Positions 1 through 12,972 are shown, numbered from the stretch's first letter. The stretch: DNA of 64,000 bases from Bathymodiolus brooksi (GCA_963680875.1 OY804579.1:56247718-56311717); one strand, 5' to 3'. The notes: a model not told the origin generated them from the sequence alone. A program made the numbers and translations.

Positions 1-637
1 TCCTGGGCAGTTTGGTTTCAATTGTCCAAGTGGTTTCAGAAAAGAAGCATTTTGAAACATTTTTCCCATAGGGTCCAATGTTAAACTAAGTCCTGCCGTA
101 GCCGCCATTTTGAATTTCATATCGGAACAAAAAACCTTAAGATTGTAGAGGACCATCCAATGAACATTCATGTACAGTTTGGCTTTAAACATATTTGTAG
201 TTTTTGAGAAGAAGGCATTTGAACATTTTCCCATAGGGTCCAATGTTAATCTATGTCCTGCGGTGGCGGCCATCTTGGATTTCCGATCGGCATAAAAAAC
301 AGTAACTTGGTAAAGGACATTCCAATGATCATTCCTTTACAGTTTGGGTTCAGTCAGTTCATTAGTTTCAGGGAAGAAGATCTTTGAAATTTCAGCCAAT
401 CAAAGCATATTATTGGCCCTGGCGGCCATGTTGAATATCTGACTGGAACGAAAAACAGTAACTTTGTAGAGGACCATCCAAGGAACATTCCTGCTAAGTT
501 TGGTTCCAATTGGCCTAGTGGTTTCGGAGAAGAAGCTTGAAATGTGAAAAGTTTACAGACGACAGACGACAGACAACAGACGACGGACGCCAAGTGATGG
601 CAATAGTTCACATGGACCTTTGGTCCAGATGAACTAA
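1..637 (+). mobile_element. Tandem-repeat-bearing non-autonomous element (family D), left end cut by the window
   Basis: About three diverged units of roughly 160-180 bp follow one another. Each carries a form of 'TTTGGTT..AATTG..C..GTGGTTTC', 'GGCGGCCAT.TTG' and 'TAGAGGACCATCCAA'. The tail runs into a CAGACGACAGACGA-rich stretch and then GACGGACGCCAAGTGATGG. It closes with a hairpin: AGTTCA (605-610) pairs with TGAACT (630-635), and GGACC (614-618) with GGTCC (622-626). The same tail ends family C elements at 6632, 14466 and 33654, although the internal units differ. No coding capacity is credible; open frames through it are chance. Confidence 0.75.
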
Positions 638-946
638 TAAAAAGTCTATATCATATATGGCAACAACAGATATAATATTAGTGAACAACTAAAGACAACT
701 ATGACTGTCTATTACTGTATGTGTATGGAATGGAAGTTAAGGAAAATACGACTGAATCAGTATATAAATCTAGGAAGTCTTTATGTCCAAGTAATGACCA
801 TCAAGTAACTTAGCTTAATTAAATCTTGTACAGATGTACACCATTACATTTTGGTATGCCCTTGTTGTAAATTAGAAGATTACTTTCTATTTCAGCTGTA
901 ATTATACTGTATACCATTACCTGATTAACTAATGTGATAATGTAGA

Positions 947-1345
947 GCCAATCCTGAAGATTTTAATCAATGGTAGTCCACATTCTATATCTCTTCATCG
1001 AGTCAAAGTCAAAGAGGATCTTACTCTATTAGTTAGAATATGCCAAGTATTTGATTAGTAAGAAAGAGTATGGATGTAAATGAACATGATTGATCATCCA
1101 ATTTTACATTTAGACAGAAATAAAAGTAACCCATTTGATAATGCAGCCAGTCCTGGAGGTCAATCAATGGTAGTCCACTGTCCACATTCTATATCTATAT
1201 TAGTCATACTTCATCGAGTCAAAGTTAAAGGGGATCTTACTCTTTTAGTTAGAATATGCCAAGTATTTGATTAGTAACAAAGAGTATGGATGTAAATGAA
1301 CGTGATTGACCATCCAATTTTACACTTGGACACAAATTAAAGTAA
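947..1345. repeat. Tandem duplication, two copies, period about 215 bp
   Basis: Two diverged copies follow one another. The string GAATATGCCAAGTATTTGAT occurs near 1037 and again near 1252, with matching flanks such as TCATCGAGTCAAAGT before it and GAGTATGGATGTAAATGAAC after it. The second copy carries a small insertion. No protein is recognised. The 1346-1910 stretch that follows holds nothing I can name. Confidence 0.8.
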
Positions 1346-1910
1346 AGAAACAACAGTGCTTTTATTGCTGTTCTACATTTCACAGTCATAGAAGCATCTT
1401 CAGTAAAGAGTATAATTCTTACACTAAAATGAGTGTAAAATTGCCCCTAGCAGTACTCATACTTCTGTCAATAGACTCTGGGCATCTTCATTGTATTGAA
1501 ATAGACTTCTCATCACATTTCACAACAAAGCGATGCCTTAAGAGCAATATTGCTTAGAGATTCGCATATATTTACCAGTGTCTGAAATAATGAGGTTTGC
1601 ACCATATTTACAAAATGCTAAAAGGCCTAAATTTTGTATCATGATATGACAGGTCTTTTTTCCAGTCTGAGATCACAACCAAGCATAGACACCTAAGACA
1701 AGAGGTCATACATGTACCTGTCCATACACAGAAAATAAAGAGAAATACAATTCATTTTTGCATAAATGGACACATGAGTAACTGAGATCAAGGTCAGTTG
1801 ATATGACTGACTGACATATTCACTAAGATTTATATACTATATGTTTATCTCTTATTCAACTAAATCAGTACATTTTGAAAAATTTAGTCACTATACAGAA
1901 ATGAACTGTT

Positions 1911-1992
1911 AGATTAAACATATTTTATTGCTAAATATTATAACAATTGGATTGGATACAAATTATAACAATTTACAAGGGTCCTCTCCACT
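1911..1992. repeat. Interspersed repeat copy shared with 23801-23882
   Basis: The block beginning TTAGATTAAACATATTTTATT and ending AAGGGTCCTCTCCAC recurs with few changes at 23801-23882 in PDPK1 intron 4, on the same strand. Two dispersed copies of about 80 bp suggest the 3' tail of a SINE or LINE. The family is not recognised. Confidence 0.65.
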
Positions 1993-2735
1993 GTTGACTT
2001 AGAGTTGGAAATATCAAAATTAAAACTGAAAGACATTTTATAGAGTACACATGTATAACATTATCATGAAAAACATATAAAAACTGACTGTACCTACATG
2101 TGCCGTGGGGAGTTAAACAATATTTAATATTGCACATAAGATGACTGACCACAAATCAGCACATAAACAAAATCATCGCTTCATAGAGAAAAATAATTTC
2201 TACGACTTCAGCAAAAAGTAAATATGAATGAAGCCTTGTCATTGTATGGAAACCTCAAATCTGACTTTCAGTTCTGCAGAGTAATAAAGTTGTTTGCAGG
2301 ATAAAATATAAATTGGCTATAAATACCAAAATAAAAACATCTCTGATACAACAAACATAAAATCACCCAGTGGTAGAAATAAAATATAAAAATAAAAGGA
2401 AGATATTGACAGTATATAACAATTACTGTCTTTTTACATATCAAAGAATTACAAAATATTGCCAAGGTTACCACCCATCGTGTCTACAAGTGAACAGATA
2501 TGTGTATCACATGCTTAAATAGAGTACCAGTAATTAAGGGTAACCAGTTGGTGGCAGTTTGATAGCTTATAGGACAACATTATGTTAATAATCTTCGACA
2601 CCGTTTGGACTTGTGTTTGGAAACTGGTACAGCAAAAAAAAACAAAAATCAATCTGAACCTTTATTCTGTACCAAGAATCCTCGTATTTGAACTTCATGA
2701 TTAGTCAAACAGAATTTAAGTTATTGTTAAAAGTA

Positions 2736-2895
2736 CAGAAGAACTTTGTTGGCTCGAACTCGAAGGGACTATCAAAATGTGTTCGAGTTATCGGGAGTTG
2801 AAGCCACCGAAGTTGCATAATTTCATAGAGAGAAAAATCTGTGACTAAAACCGGTTCGAGCAATTCATGGTATTCGAGCTAGCAAAGTTCAACTG
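2736..2895. mobile_element. Small pogo/Tigger-like MITE
   Basis: The left end CAGAAGAACTTTGTTGGCTC and the right end (reverse complement CAGTTGAACTTTGCTAGCTC) form about 20-bp terminal inverted repeats. A TA precedes the left end (2734-2735); the matching TA on the right has decayed. The CAGTTGAAC-type terminus and TA target fit the pogo/Tigger branch of Tc1/mariner. It is non-coding. Confidence 0.6.
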
Positions 2896-3562
2896 AACTA
2901 TACATTGTTTTAACAAAATGAAAATTGTGATGACCACACACCCATAGCATAAAACATCTGCAGTCCTTTTACCATAAAGGGCACGTGTTTAAAGGTCAAA
3001 ATTACTTGTAAAGGTTCAATTTTCTTAATGCCAGTATAGGTACTGATTAACACAAGAATCTGTAGATACTGGTATTAGAAATCATCATTCTACATCTTGA
3101 CTTCAACAAATTTGAAATCACATAAAAAATTGGTATTAGAAGCACAATCATGTATTAAATAATATGATTTCCACTTAGTTTTTACAATGGGTACAATTAA
3201 TGAACATAGTGTTGATTTTATGAAGGACAAATGTCTATAAAATACCACCATTATTGAAAATAAGTATCAGAATTAAGTTCCATAAGTAAGAAAATAAAAT
3301 TTCTTGAAAGTAGAAAATTATTGGCAATAACTATAGTATGACAGGGTGTATAAACTGACAAGACCCACGACAACTTATATCACTATCATTGTTTAGTCTG
3401 CAGATCAAAATCAGCATTCTATACAATATACATTGTATCTCTATAAACAATGTTTCTTATTCTATACATTTCACTTTAATGGCAAATAATATTCAAAATT
3501 TGTTAAATTCACACAAAAAATTGTGAATTGCACGAATCCCCTTTTTAATTATATAGACTTAC
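2896..3562. other. AT-rich stretch without recognised feature
   Basis: I see no open frame, repeat or splice signal that I can support here. If the minus-strand gene candidate is real, this is part of one of its introns. Confidence 0.4.
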
Positions 3563-3601
3563 CAACACTGACTTGAGGCAAAGAAACTGCTGCAGCTATA
3601 T
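3563..3601 (-). CDS. Candidate internal exon of a minus-strand gene
   Basis: On the minus strand a 39-nt segment is bounded by an ATTTTCAG acceptor (AG at 3603-3602) and a GTAAGT donor beginning at 3562. It starts in phase 2 and ends in phase 1. Read after the 8220-8310 exon it continues the open frame as DIAAAVSLPQVSV. Splice signals and phase agreement are the only support; the protein is not recognised. A following exon would lie to the left, probably outside the window. Confidence 0.35.
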
Positions 3602-4483
3602 CTGAAAATATAAAATAATTGTAGGTGCAAGTTGTCTCGATTATGATGTAATTTATCGTGACTTCGCCAAAATTACGCATAATGTTCTAGATAATCAAGA
3701 TTTTTCTAAAGTATACAAAATTCTATTTCAAAATAACATGTTTGTTATATACTTTGATTATAGTCGTCATCAAAGATATAATCCAAGTCTAAGGATTAGA
3801 ATTTCTAAGTCCAAGAAGAAGAAACTATTTACTAATACCGGTACATAAAATGTACTTTTTGAAAAGTTGGGCAAGTGATTGTTATTATATGCCAAATGAA
3901 CAATTTTTCAGCTATATCATGGTGACAACAAGCTACATTTCAATGAGAATGTACCAACACACTTACATGTAGTTTGATTTAACTTTTTATAGTGTTTCTA
4001 GGTCACTGAAACAACAATTAGCAGGTAGACAAGTCGCTTCACTCAGAAACATTATCCTGATTCCAAGCCAACCAGTCTTTAGAAATTTCTATTTATTTGG
4101 GATAAGACAACAAAAAGTTCTATTTTTTCTTCATAGAAAAGAAGAAAACTAGGGGGTATCTGTGCTTTATTTTCCAGTAGACAGTAGTTTGTCAAAAAAT
4201 ACCTTAACCAGTGATTTTGAGTGAAAATTATCTACCCTTCTTCAAACTTTACTAATAATAATTTGACACAGACATAAATTTATGTCAGATTAAGCAACTT
4301 GTAAATGTGTTAAATTATTAAAAATCTAATGTATCAAAGATAATTACACATATCATTTTAGGAATCTCTGTCTTCAACAAACAAATATTTTGAACTGTTA
4401 AGAAATCAAAAGTTCTAACAAATATGGGGGAATTTTAAGTTTGCTTTATAGAGTTACATTAAGTTGAATCAAATCTCCAATTC
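3602..4483. other. Non-coding stretch with a SINE-like fragment
   Basis: Around 3985-4080 the words TAGGTCACTGAAACAACA and ACATTATCCTGATTCC match part of a repeat also found at 36650-36740. Nothing else is supported. Confidence 0.4.
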
Positions 4484-4634
4484 TAAAGCCCGGTATACAT
4501 GATACAAGTTTTGCATCCAAGTCTCCATTCAAGAAAACTTGGATCAAGAAAACTTGAATTCAAGTTTGTGTATACACGATGCAAGAAATTTTGATGAATA
4601 CACACAAGTTTTGGCAGGAGATACAACAAACAAA

Positions 4635-4781
4635 ATGGCATTTCTGGGAGGAGAGGAGGGTGCTTCCCTTTGTATTGCATTATTATGTACAATTGTACTG
4701 CGAAGGAGATTAAGCTCCGAAAAGAGGTCAATATGGGCTCGTAAATGGCTACGAAGGCGACGATGGGATGTATTTCTATGA
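4635..4781 (+). pseudogene. Harbinger transposase N-terminal remnant
   Basis: An ATG in good context (AAAATGG) opens a 48-codon frame. It has a hydrophobic stretch followed by the basic segment KRSIWARKWLRRRRWDVFL. The 'W-x-R-x-W-L-x-R-R' style resembles the basic leader of PIF/Harbinger nucleases ahead of the DDE domain, which is missing here. It runs toward the minus-strand MADF-like remnant and overlaps it antisense near 4781. It cannot encode a working transposase. Family assignment rests on this motif plus the TAA duplication. Confidence 0.5.
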
Positions 4782-4784
4782 AGT

Positions 4785-4863
4785 CTATTAGATCTTCAAT
4801 CATTTCATTAGTCCATGTAACTGTCTTTTTCCTGCATGTTAGAGTTTCCTCTTTACCCGCCAT
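4785..4863 (-). pseudogene. MADF/Myb-like accessory protein N-terminal remnant of the Harbinger element
   Basis: The minus-strand ATG at 4863 has a strong context (AGATGGCG). It begins a frame with the core VTWTNEMIEDLIDFIE, which resembles the first helix of MADF/Myb-SANT DNA-binding domains (W-T-x-E-x-x-x-x-L-I-x-x-x-E). PIF/Harbinger elements usually carry such a second gene for DNA binding and nuclear import of the transposase. Resemblance stops near 4785, where the frame runs into the antisense of the transposase fragment. It is truncated and presumably dead. Confidence 0.5.
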
Positions 4864-5120
4864 CTTTGCACAACATGTGTAGTTGTTATTATTTACATTC
4901 ACAAATTGATGCTGATAAGGATTCTGTCTTCTGATTGGCCAATCTCCATCCAAGTTCCATCCAAGTTGAAAAAAAATAGGATGCATTTCTATTCCATCCA
5001 AGTCCGTTCAAGTTTTTTGATTCAAGTTTCTTGTATGGTATACACGATCAAAAAACTTGAATTCAAGAAACTTGAATGGAGACTTGGATGCAAAACTTGC
5101 ATCGTGTATACCGGGCTTAA

Positions 5121-6632
<1,512 letters not shown>

Positions 6633-6747
6633 AACGAATATTAAAATGTAAATACCTACTTGTAATGTATAGAATAAACATGTTACACTATATCAGCATT
6701 AGTTAATTTTTAAGGGAGATAATGGCAAGAGTTATCTTTCTTTTAAC

Positions 6748-7520
6748 AGGAGAAGATTTTTTAGAAATCAACCAATCAGAAACAAGAATTGCCTGTGGCG
6801 GCCATGTTTGTTAACAGATCGGGACAAAATGAGCAATCTTTATAGAGGACCTTCCATAGATGCTTCCTACCAAGTTTCGTTTTATTTGGCCAAGCGGTTT
6901 CAGAGGAGAAGATTTTTTTAAATCGCCCAATCAGAAACAAGAATTGCCTGTGGTGGCCATGTTTGTTAATGGATCGGGACAAAATGTGCAATCTTTAGAG
7001 ATAGATGCTTCCTACCAAGTTTCGGTTCATTTGGCCAAACAGTTTCAGAGGAGAAGAATTTTAAAAATCAGCCAATCAGAAACAAGAGTCGCCTGTGGCG
7101 GTCATGTTTGTTAACGGATCGGGACGAAATGAGCAATCTTTACAGAGGACCTTCCATAGATGCTTCCTACCAAGTTTCGGTTCATTTGGCCAAGCGGTTT
7201 CAGAGGAAATACAGTGTGAAACTAAATCTTGTGGTATCATAGACCAATCTCTATATTACATACATGTAGACCTCACTGTACATTAAATACAAAATTTAGA
7301 AAATTTGACATAGATCGGCGTGATTTTACATAGACATTGTCTATAGGTCTACCGCTAATTTCGCACACTGGGAGAAGATTTTTAAAAATCGGCCATTCAG
7401 AAACAAGAATTGCCTGTGATGGCCATGTTTGTTAATAGATCGGGACGAAATGATTAATCTCTATAGAGGACCTTCCATAGATGCTCCCTACCAAGTTTCA
7501 GTTCATTTGGCAAATCATAA
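6748..7520 (+). repeat. Family C tandem array without element ends
   Basis: Several units of roughly 140-155 bp repeat the words GAGGAGAAGATTTTT, CCAATCAGAAACAAG, GGCCATGTTTGTTAA, GATCGGGACAAAATGAG and CTTCCATAGATGCTTCC. The array is broken by unrelated sequence near 7210-7370 and resumes to about 7512. Neither the CTAGAG start nor the hairpin tail is present, so this is a truncated copy. Open frames across units reflect a unit length close to a multiple of three. Confidence 0.8.
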
Positions 7521-8219
7521 TGGGTTCTAGTGATAGTGGTTCAAAAGTACATTATTACAGTATTACAATGTAAATGAATACTGCTAATATGCCAAACAAA
7601 ACCTTAAAAAAAATCATTGTTTACAGGTTTTACTGTAAAAAACAAAACAATTCTTGGTTCCATGTAGATGTTGGTTACTACAAGGTGGTACAACTATCTA
7701 TTGTTTGTTCATTATTAACAACCAATGACTTTTGACTTTTCTTTCATTCTATAACATTTAAATTTAGCTACATACACTACATGTACATGTCTAGTCTTTA
7801 ACTCTTCATAAAAACTTAACCAGTTTTTTTTTTTTTTATATGCATACTTTTAAGCCTCAGACGAAATGTACACTTACATCACCAAATTCTGTATTTTCAT
7901 TGATTTCAAATCAGATATTACTACAGTACTACTAAATTATTATTTTTATTCTTATAATATCAGGGGTAAATATTTGAGGCATGAATTCATTCATGTATCC
8001 ATGTGTATTCTATCAAAATCATGAATCAATGACAGATAATGAATTATATGAGATATTTATACATTTTGTACATGTAAAGTTCAAATGCAGACTAATAAAA
8101 ATCCATTAAAAATAATAAGTCTAATTCACAATTCATTAACTTAAAAAAAAAATATTACAAGAAAACACACTGATTGTATATGAATCAATCTATATAAAAA
8201 AAGACCATTCCAGACTTAC
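7521..8219. other. AT-rich stretch, no feature seen
   Basis: Only simple-sequence runs (poly-T near 7826, poly-A near 8145) and TACATGTA-type words are visible. It would be intronic if the minus-strand gene candidate is real. Confidence 0.4.
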
Positions 8220-8310
8220 CAATCATTTCCATCTTAGATGATATACCATCACAATTTATCCAACACAAGGAGGAACCAAAGTGACATCCATGTTTTTTTG
8301 TAAACCTCTC
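8220..8310 (-). CDS. Candidate early exon of a minus-strand gene
   Basis: On the minus strand an open segment ends at a strong GTAAGTCT donor (intron from 8219), phase 1. The frame reads through HGCHFGSSLCWINCDG and SSKMEMI. An in-frame stop lies just outside the proposed left boundary at 8310, where the acceptor CCTAG has no good pyrimidine tract. Translation may instead start at the ATG at 8232 (AAGATGG context). The phase-1 end fits the phase-2 start of the 3563-3601 exon. No family is recognised. Confidence 0.35.
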
Positions 8311-8585
8311 CTAGGTTAAACCCCCATTATCACATAGATAACACAGATCAGTACCAAACACTCATTTTCACTTTATAAATAGCTGCACATTAATTCCCCC
8401 TGCATACCACTTGATCATCTCTCACTGTTTATGATATATCTATGTAGATATCAAGGCTCCCAGTTTTTTTCACTTTTGTATATAAATTAATATTACATCT
8501 TCTATTAAACAGTTGTTTATAGTAAAGGTACAAATGTACTTTATCTTGATTATGTGAAAATGAGATGATAATCAACACCATACAC

Positions 8586-8602
8586 TGCATATGACACCCC
8601 CC
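8586..8602. repeat. Poly-C homopolymer run
   Basis: A run of about 15 C residues. It is a simple repeat, likely length-variable. Confidence 0.9.
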
Positions 8603-8928
8603 CCCCCCCCCAACAATCAGCTACATGTATATGGCAGAACATTGTCTACATTGAGTACCTTAAAGTTGTTTCTAAAACATAAATTGTTTTTGTTTTACAT
8701 GAACCTTCTGTCGTTTTGAACATAACAGTTGTATTCAAAATGTCATGAATTTTATTGAAAAATCGATATCTTTAATTCCACTTAGCCACTTTATACCTTT
8801 TTTATTATTTTGAAACTGTTGATTAGAATGATAATTAAATATACAGAATAAACCAGACCCCCACTTGAGTTCTTTGAAATTGCTTACAAATCAGAATGGG
8901 TTCTGTTGATTCAAAAGTTCAGGGGTTA

Positions 8929-9181
8929 GGTTTTGGTATTTAATGCCACTTTCAATAATATTTCAGCTATATCTTGGGTATAAGTTTTATTGGTAGAGGA
9001 AACCGGAGTATCCGGAGAAAACCACAACTTGCTGCATGTCACTGACGAACTTTATCACATAATGTTGTATCAAGTACACCTTGCCATCAGCTGGATTCAA
9101 ACTCACAACTTAAGTGGTAATAGGTACTGATTCGACAGTTAGTTGTAAATCCAACTATCGTACGAAAATGATCACGACCAC
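8929..9181 (-). mobile_element. tRNA-derived SINE (family A), full length
   Basis: It shares the family A layout. In minus orientation it reads: a tRNA-like head (GTCGTGATC, GTAGTTGGATTTACAACTA, then a degenerate B box), a core with TTTTCTCCGGATACTCCGG and CCACCAATAAAACT-like words, and a tail ATATTGTTGAAAGTGGCATT followed by TAAACACC-type sequence. Diverged copy. The core resembles the conserved central domain of widespread mollusc SINEs of the MetaSINE type; that naming is from memory. Confidence 0.8.
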
Positions 9182-9839
9182 GACAGTCCTTCAAAAATTC
9201 ATAGTTACAGTTTTACAATATAAATGAATACTGTTAATATGGTATGACTTTAAACAAAATTCTTGCTTAAGGTTTTATAGTAAAAGAAATATTTTTATGT
9301 TCCATAGACTCATTCAAAATATATTTTGTTAATTACTGCAAGGTGGTAGAACAAATGTCAATTTTTTTTTACTATTACTGCTAGTATTAAATTATTACTA
9401 TATGTACACCTTTGTTATATGTACAATTATGCATCTTGCTTGAAAATTGTAAGAGGAGTTAGGCAGACAAAGCAAAAAAAAAATAAAAAAAATAAAAAAA
9501 AAAAAAAAAAAATGTAATTTGAAAAAAATTGGAGAAAATAAATATCCTGATAATATGCACACCTTTGGCATGTGTTCTAATATCATGTAAAATTTAAAAA
9601 AAAACTTCTAGTTTGAAAATTGAATGAGGAGTTAGATGACTTTAATACATGTACATACAAGCTATTATATATTTTGCTGGGTTCTTATACAGAGAATTAA
9701 CTACCATCCAATTAAATGTTATTAACTAGCCTAAAACAAACTACAGGGTTTGTGGATATTGGTGGTCACATATACATATGTATATATAAAAACTGTGAAA
9801 AATGGGGATGCCTTTTTCAGTCTTATTTCTTTTAAATTT
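9182..9839. other. AT-rich stretch with an A-rich run
   Basis: It includes the A-rich simple sequence at about 9474-9512. A diverged partial repetition around 9420-9480 and 9540-9640 shares the words ACACCTTTG and GAGGAGTTAG. No gene is seen. Confidence 0.45.
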
Positions 9840-10345
9840 AGGGGTATACAATTAAACAAAATCATCCAGGCATCTGATAGGCAGAAGCATTGATACAACT
9901 TTGAATCATCTCCAAATCACATTAAGATGTATTTGCATAATGAAGGGACATAACCCCAAAATCAAATATAAAATGAGTTTTCCCCAAAAAATACTTTTTA
10001 AAAATGGTTGTTATTGTAGTTTGATCTCAGTATTTGCAATAGAGAGATCCATAAAAAATGTTTAAAGCCTAGATTTTGAACCTTCATCCCATGACGGTCA
10101 CAAGAAGTATCGTAATCATGCACATAACCATTAAAAAGAGACAACTACAAAACAATTTATTTCTCAAAATCAAGTTTTTAACAATACTTTTTGAAATTGG
10201 AAGTTATTCAAATTTGATCAGAGTATTGCTAACAAGAAAATCAAATACAGTAAGAAATGAATGTTCCAGCTTGACGACAAGGACTTAGGAGTCGTGACAG
10301 ACAGACAGGTGAAAACAATATACCCAGAAGCATGGGATACAACTA
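9840..10345 (+). repeat. Diverged relative of the family E element
   Basis: The end GACAGACAGACAGGTGAAAA followed by CAATATACCCAGAAGCATGG resembles the GGACGGACATGGTGAAACC and AGTATACCCCC end of the 11376-11925 element. The body contains weakly repeated blocks (CAAAATCA, TTTTTGAAATTGG..GTTATT, TTGATC.CAGTATT). The left boundary is uncertain. Confidence 0.4.
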
Positions 10346-10966
10346 TAAATAATATTAAATTTTTATAAGATTTAATTCAAAATCAGCAAAGCAAAGAAAT
10401 GTGTGTAAAACCATGAAAAGTTATAATTTGATGTTATAAATGCCCCTTGTGTTTCCAAATCTCCATGACACTACACTTGTCAAGCTGAAGGTTACAGTAA
10501 TAAATGTCAACAATAATATACATGTAGCATAGATGTTAATAAAAAAAACATGTGAAATAATTAAAATCATTAGTTCTATACATGTATGTATATTGTTGAT
10601 GCCATTGCTATGTATATTATTGATGACATTGCTATAATAAAGTGGTTTCTATACAATACAGTGCATATCTTGGAATATATTGTCATCACAAACAATAAAT
10701 TTTGTTAATCAACTTAATTTTAGTTTTATAGTTTGGTAATATCAATGCATAATTAATTTCTGTTTTTATATGGTCTTAACTGTACCCCCATGAGGCTTCA
10801 GATGCTTATTAAGATATAGATTTAGTTACAACCTCAATGCACCACTCGCATCTATCAAAAACCTCAAATTCTGTCATCAAATTTGACAGAAGCTGGTGGT
10901 ACATTATCCACTTGCTACACTTACATATAGGAAGCATCCCTTAATTGCATAGAGGGGCCATCGTAG
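10346..10966. other. Non-coding stretch with a short tandem duplication
   Basis: At 10588-10635 a unit of about 24-27 bp is present twice (TGTATATTGTTGATGCCATT and TGTATATTATTGATGACATT). Otherwise nothing is recognised. Confidence 0.5.
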
Positions 10967-11218
10967 TCGTGATCATATGGTAGTTGGATTTACAACTACC
11001 TATGTAATCAGTACTTATCATCTCTGAAATTGTTAGTTGGAATCTCACTCAGGCAAGGTGTACTCGATACAACATTATGTGATAACGTTTGTCAGTGACT
11101 TGCGACAGGTCAGAAGTTTTCTCTGAGAACTCCAGTTTCCTGCACCAATAACACTAACTGCCACGATATACATGTTTAAAAGAAATATTGTTGAAAGTGG
11201 CATTAAACACTATGACCC
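10967..11218 (+). mobile_element. tRNA-derived SINE (family A), full length
   Basis: Plus-strand copy: GTCGTGATCATATGGTAGTT head, a decayed B-box region near 11036, GGTGTACTCGATACAACATT, TGTCAGTGACTTGCGACAGG, a degenerate core, then ATTGTTGAAAGTGGCATTAA. Confidence 0.8.
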
Positions 11219-11375
11219 CATTAATTGCATAGACTTTCTATGACAATATTATACAACACTCTTGTAGTAATACTACAATTAGCTAAGTTGAAGCACAGGC
11301 AATTGACACTTTATTCATTTTAATTCCACAAGATCAGTGGGTAACTAGTATTACTGTGAGCACAGCTCACCAAGA

Positions 11376-11925
11376 TATACCCCCCACTCCCCACATCTGT
11401 CCAACCTATTTCCATAACCAAAATATTACTGATTGTTCCGACCAAGAATGAAAGGGACTCTCCTCTCTTCACCGGTAAGCTGCTGATAAAATTTCAAAAC
11501 TTTCTGAGAAACACTACTCAAGTTATCATACGACATTGTGTAAAAATCCTATTTTCCGTCATATCAAGTCCAATAACTCTGGAACGGCAAAAGTGAAAAT
11601 CGTCAAAAATGAAAGGGATCCTCGTCTCTTCGCCGGTAAGCTGCTAATAAAATTTCAAAACATTCTGAGAAACACTACTCAAGTTATCATAAGACATAGG
11701 GTAAAAATCATATTTTCCGTCATATCAAGTCCAATAACTCTGGAACGGCAAAAGTGAAAATCGTCGAAAAAGAAAGGGATCCTCCTCTCTTCACCAGTAA
11801 GCAGCTGATAAAATTTTAAAAGATTCTAAGAAACACAACTCAAGTTATTGTACGACATAGGATTTGTCTACGGACGGACATGGTGAAACCAGTATACCCC
11901 CTACAACTTTGTTGTGGGGGGTATA
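11376..11925 (+). mobile_element. Tandem-repeat-bearing element (family E) with 12-bp perfect terminal inverted repeats
   Basis: It starts TATACCCCCCAC and ends GTGGGGGGTATA, a perfect 12-bp inverted pair. The body holds three units of about 180 bp: GAATGAAAGGGA.TCTCCTCTC, AAGCTGCTGATAAAATTTCA, GAGAAACACTACTCAAGTTA, CCGTCATATCAAGTCCAATA and CTCTGGAACGGCAAAAGTGA. The 3' end folds on itself: TATACCCCCTACAAC (11893-11907) pairs with GTTGTGGGGGGTATA (11911-11925) around a TTT loop, with one mismatch. No protein is encoded. The architecture (tandem units, GGACGGACA spacer, terminal hairpin) parallels families C and D. Confidence 0.8.
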
Positions 11926-12365
11926 AAAAAAGAATCAATGAAAAAGAGTAGATTTCAAAAACAAAAATAAAAAAAACCAAATTGCTGGTTTATTTTTTCG
12001 TGAATGGTTTTTACTTAAAATATTGTGATATCTATGAATGCAGGACTACCTAATAATTCCACTGACCTATGATTTATTGGACATCAGAAAAATAAACATC
12101 GGCACATGCTACTTTTGTTATGCCGCTATGTCCAACTTCCATAAGTGGAATGGCCATTACCTTGTTACCCTCAGAAATATGCTAATCCGATATTCGTAAT
12201 AAAGTATTGTAAATAAAAAAAGTAATTTCATATTTATTTGCTAGAATAGTTTATAAAATAATTCTAATACCACATTTTTTTACCGATTAATACCTATGGA
12301 ATAGGTGTTATCTTAATTTTCACTCTATTTGGAATGCCACAAGAAAATAAATATTACAATCGTTT

Positions 12366-12627
12366 CAAGGGTTAGGATTATTGTGCTTAATGCCACTTTC
12401 AACAATATTTCAGTTATATCGTGGCGGTTAGTTTTATTGGTGGAGGAAACTGGAGATCCCTGAGAAAACCACTGACCTGTGGCAAGTCACTGACAATCTC
12501 TATCACATAATGTTGAATGGTACACCTCAACTGAGTGGGGTTCGAACTCACAACTTCAGTGGTGATGGGCACTGATTGCATAGGTAGTTGTAAATCCAAC
12601 TAGCATACGATCACGACCACGACCTCC
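12366..12627 (-). mobile_element. tRNA-derived SINE (family A), full length
   Basis: Minus orientation. The plus strand reads TTAATGCCACTTTCAACAAT, GGTTAGTTTTATTGGTGGAG, CAAGTCACTGACAATCTCTA, the B-box complement GGGGTTCGAACTCACAAC, then GGTAGTTGTAAATCCAACTA and GATCACGACCACGAC. The B box is well kept in this copy. Confidence 0.85.
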
Positions 12628-12779
12628 AATCCTTTCAAGCAAGTGATGATCATAAAATGTATTTACATGTACCCTAATGGATCCAGAAAAGATAATTTTA
12701 TTATATATGCATTTCTATCTAATTGATAATAACCATTTTCCAACAAAATAGTATTGAAAGACCTTCTATATTGTACTTA

Positions 12780-12796
12780 CCTTTGTGCTGTGTTAA
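12780..12796 (-). other. Possible isolated splice donor on the minus strand
   Basis: The minus strand reads AACACAGCACAAAGGTAAGT, a strong donor, with a CAG acceptor-like word 7 nt before it. It could belong to an untranslated exon of the minus-strand gene candidate. Support is one splice motif only. Confidence 0.2.
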
Positions 12797-12889
12797 ATGC
12801 ACAAAGGGAGATAAATCCAAAACAATAAAATGTATTTAGAATTCTGATTTTAATCCTATCATATTAAGCTGTTATAGTTACATATATTG

Positions 12890-12972
12890 TGGTTGTCAGT
12901 TTTATTGGTGGTGGAAACAGTAGTACATGCATAGCCAGAGAAAACCAATGACCTGCTTCATGTCACTGAAAC
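12890..12972 (-). mobile_element. SINE family A, core fragment
   Basis: GTTGTCAGTTTTATTGGTGG, a degenerate GGAAAC..AGTACATGCATAGCCAG and AGAAAACCAATGACCTGC match the core of the family in minus orientation. Both ends are missing. Confidence 0.65.

Larger units (their letters stand above)
4487..5117. mobile_element. Internally deleted PIF/Harbinger-like DNA transposon
   Basis: The ends AGCCCGGTATACA.GAT.CAAG and their reverse complement form inverted repeats matching over about 46 bp. The inner arms continue with CAAG/CTTG-rich inverted words. The element is flanked by TAA on both sides (4484-4486 and 5118-5120), the TWA-type target duplication of PIF/Harbinger elements. Two short coding remnants point inward: a MADF/Myb-like N-terminus on the minus strand and an Arg-rich transposase-like N-terminus on the plus strand. 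They meet near 4785, consistent with loss of the middle of a two-gene autonomous element. TSD, TIR and gene content agree. Confidence 0.8.
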
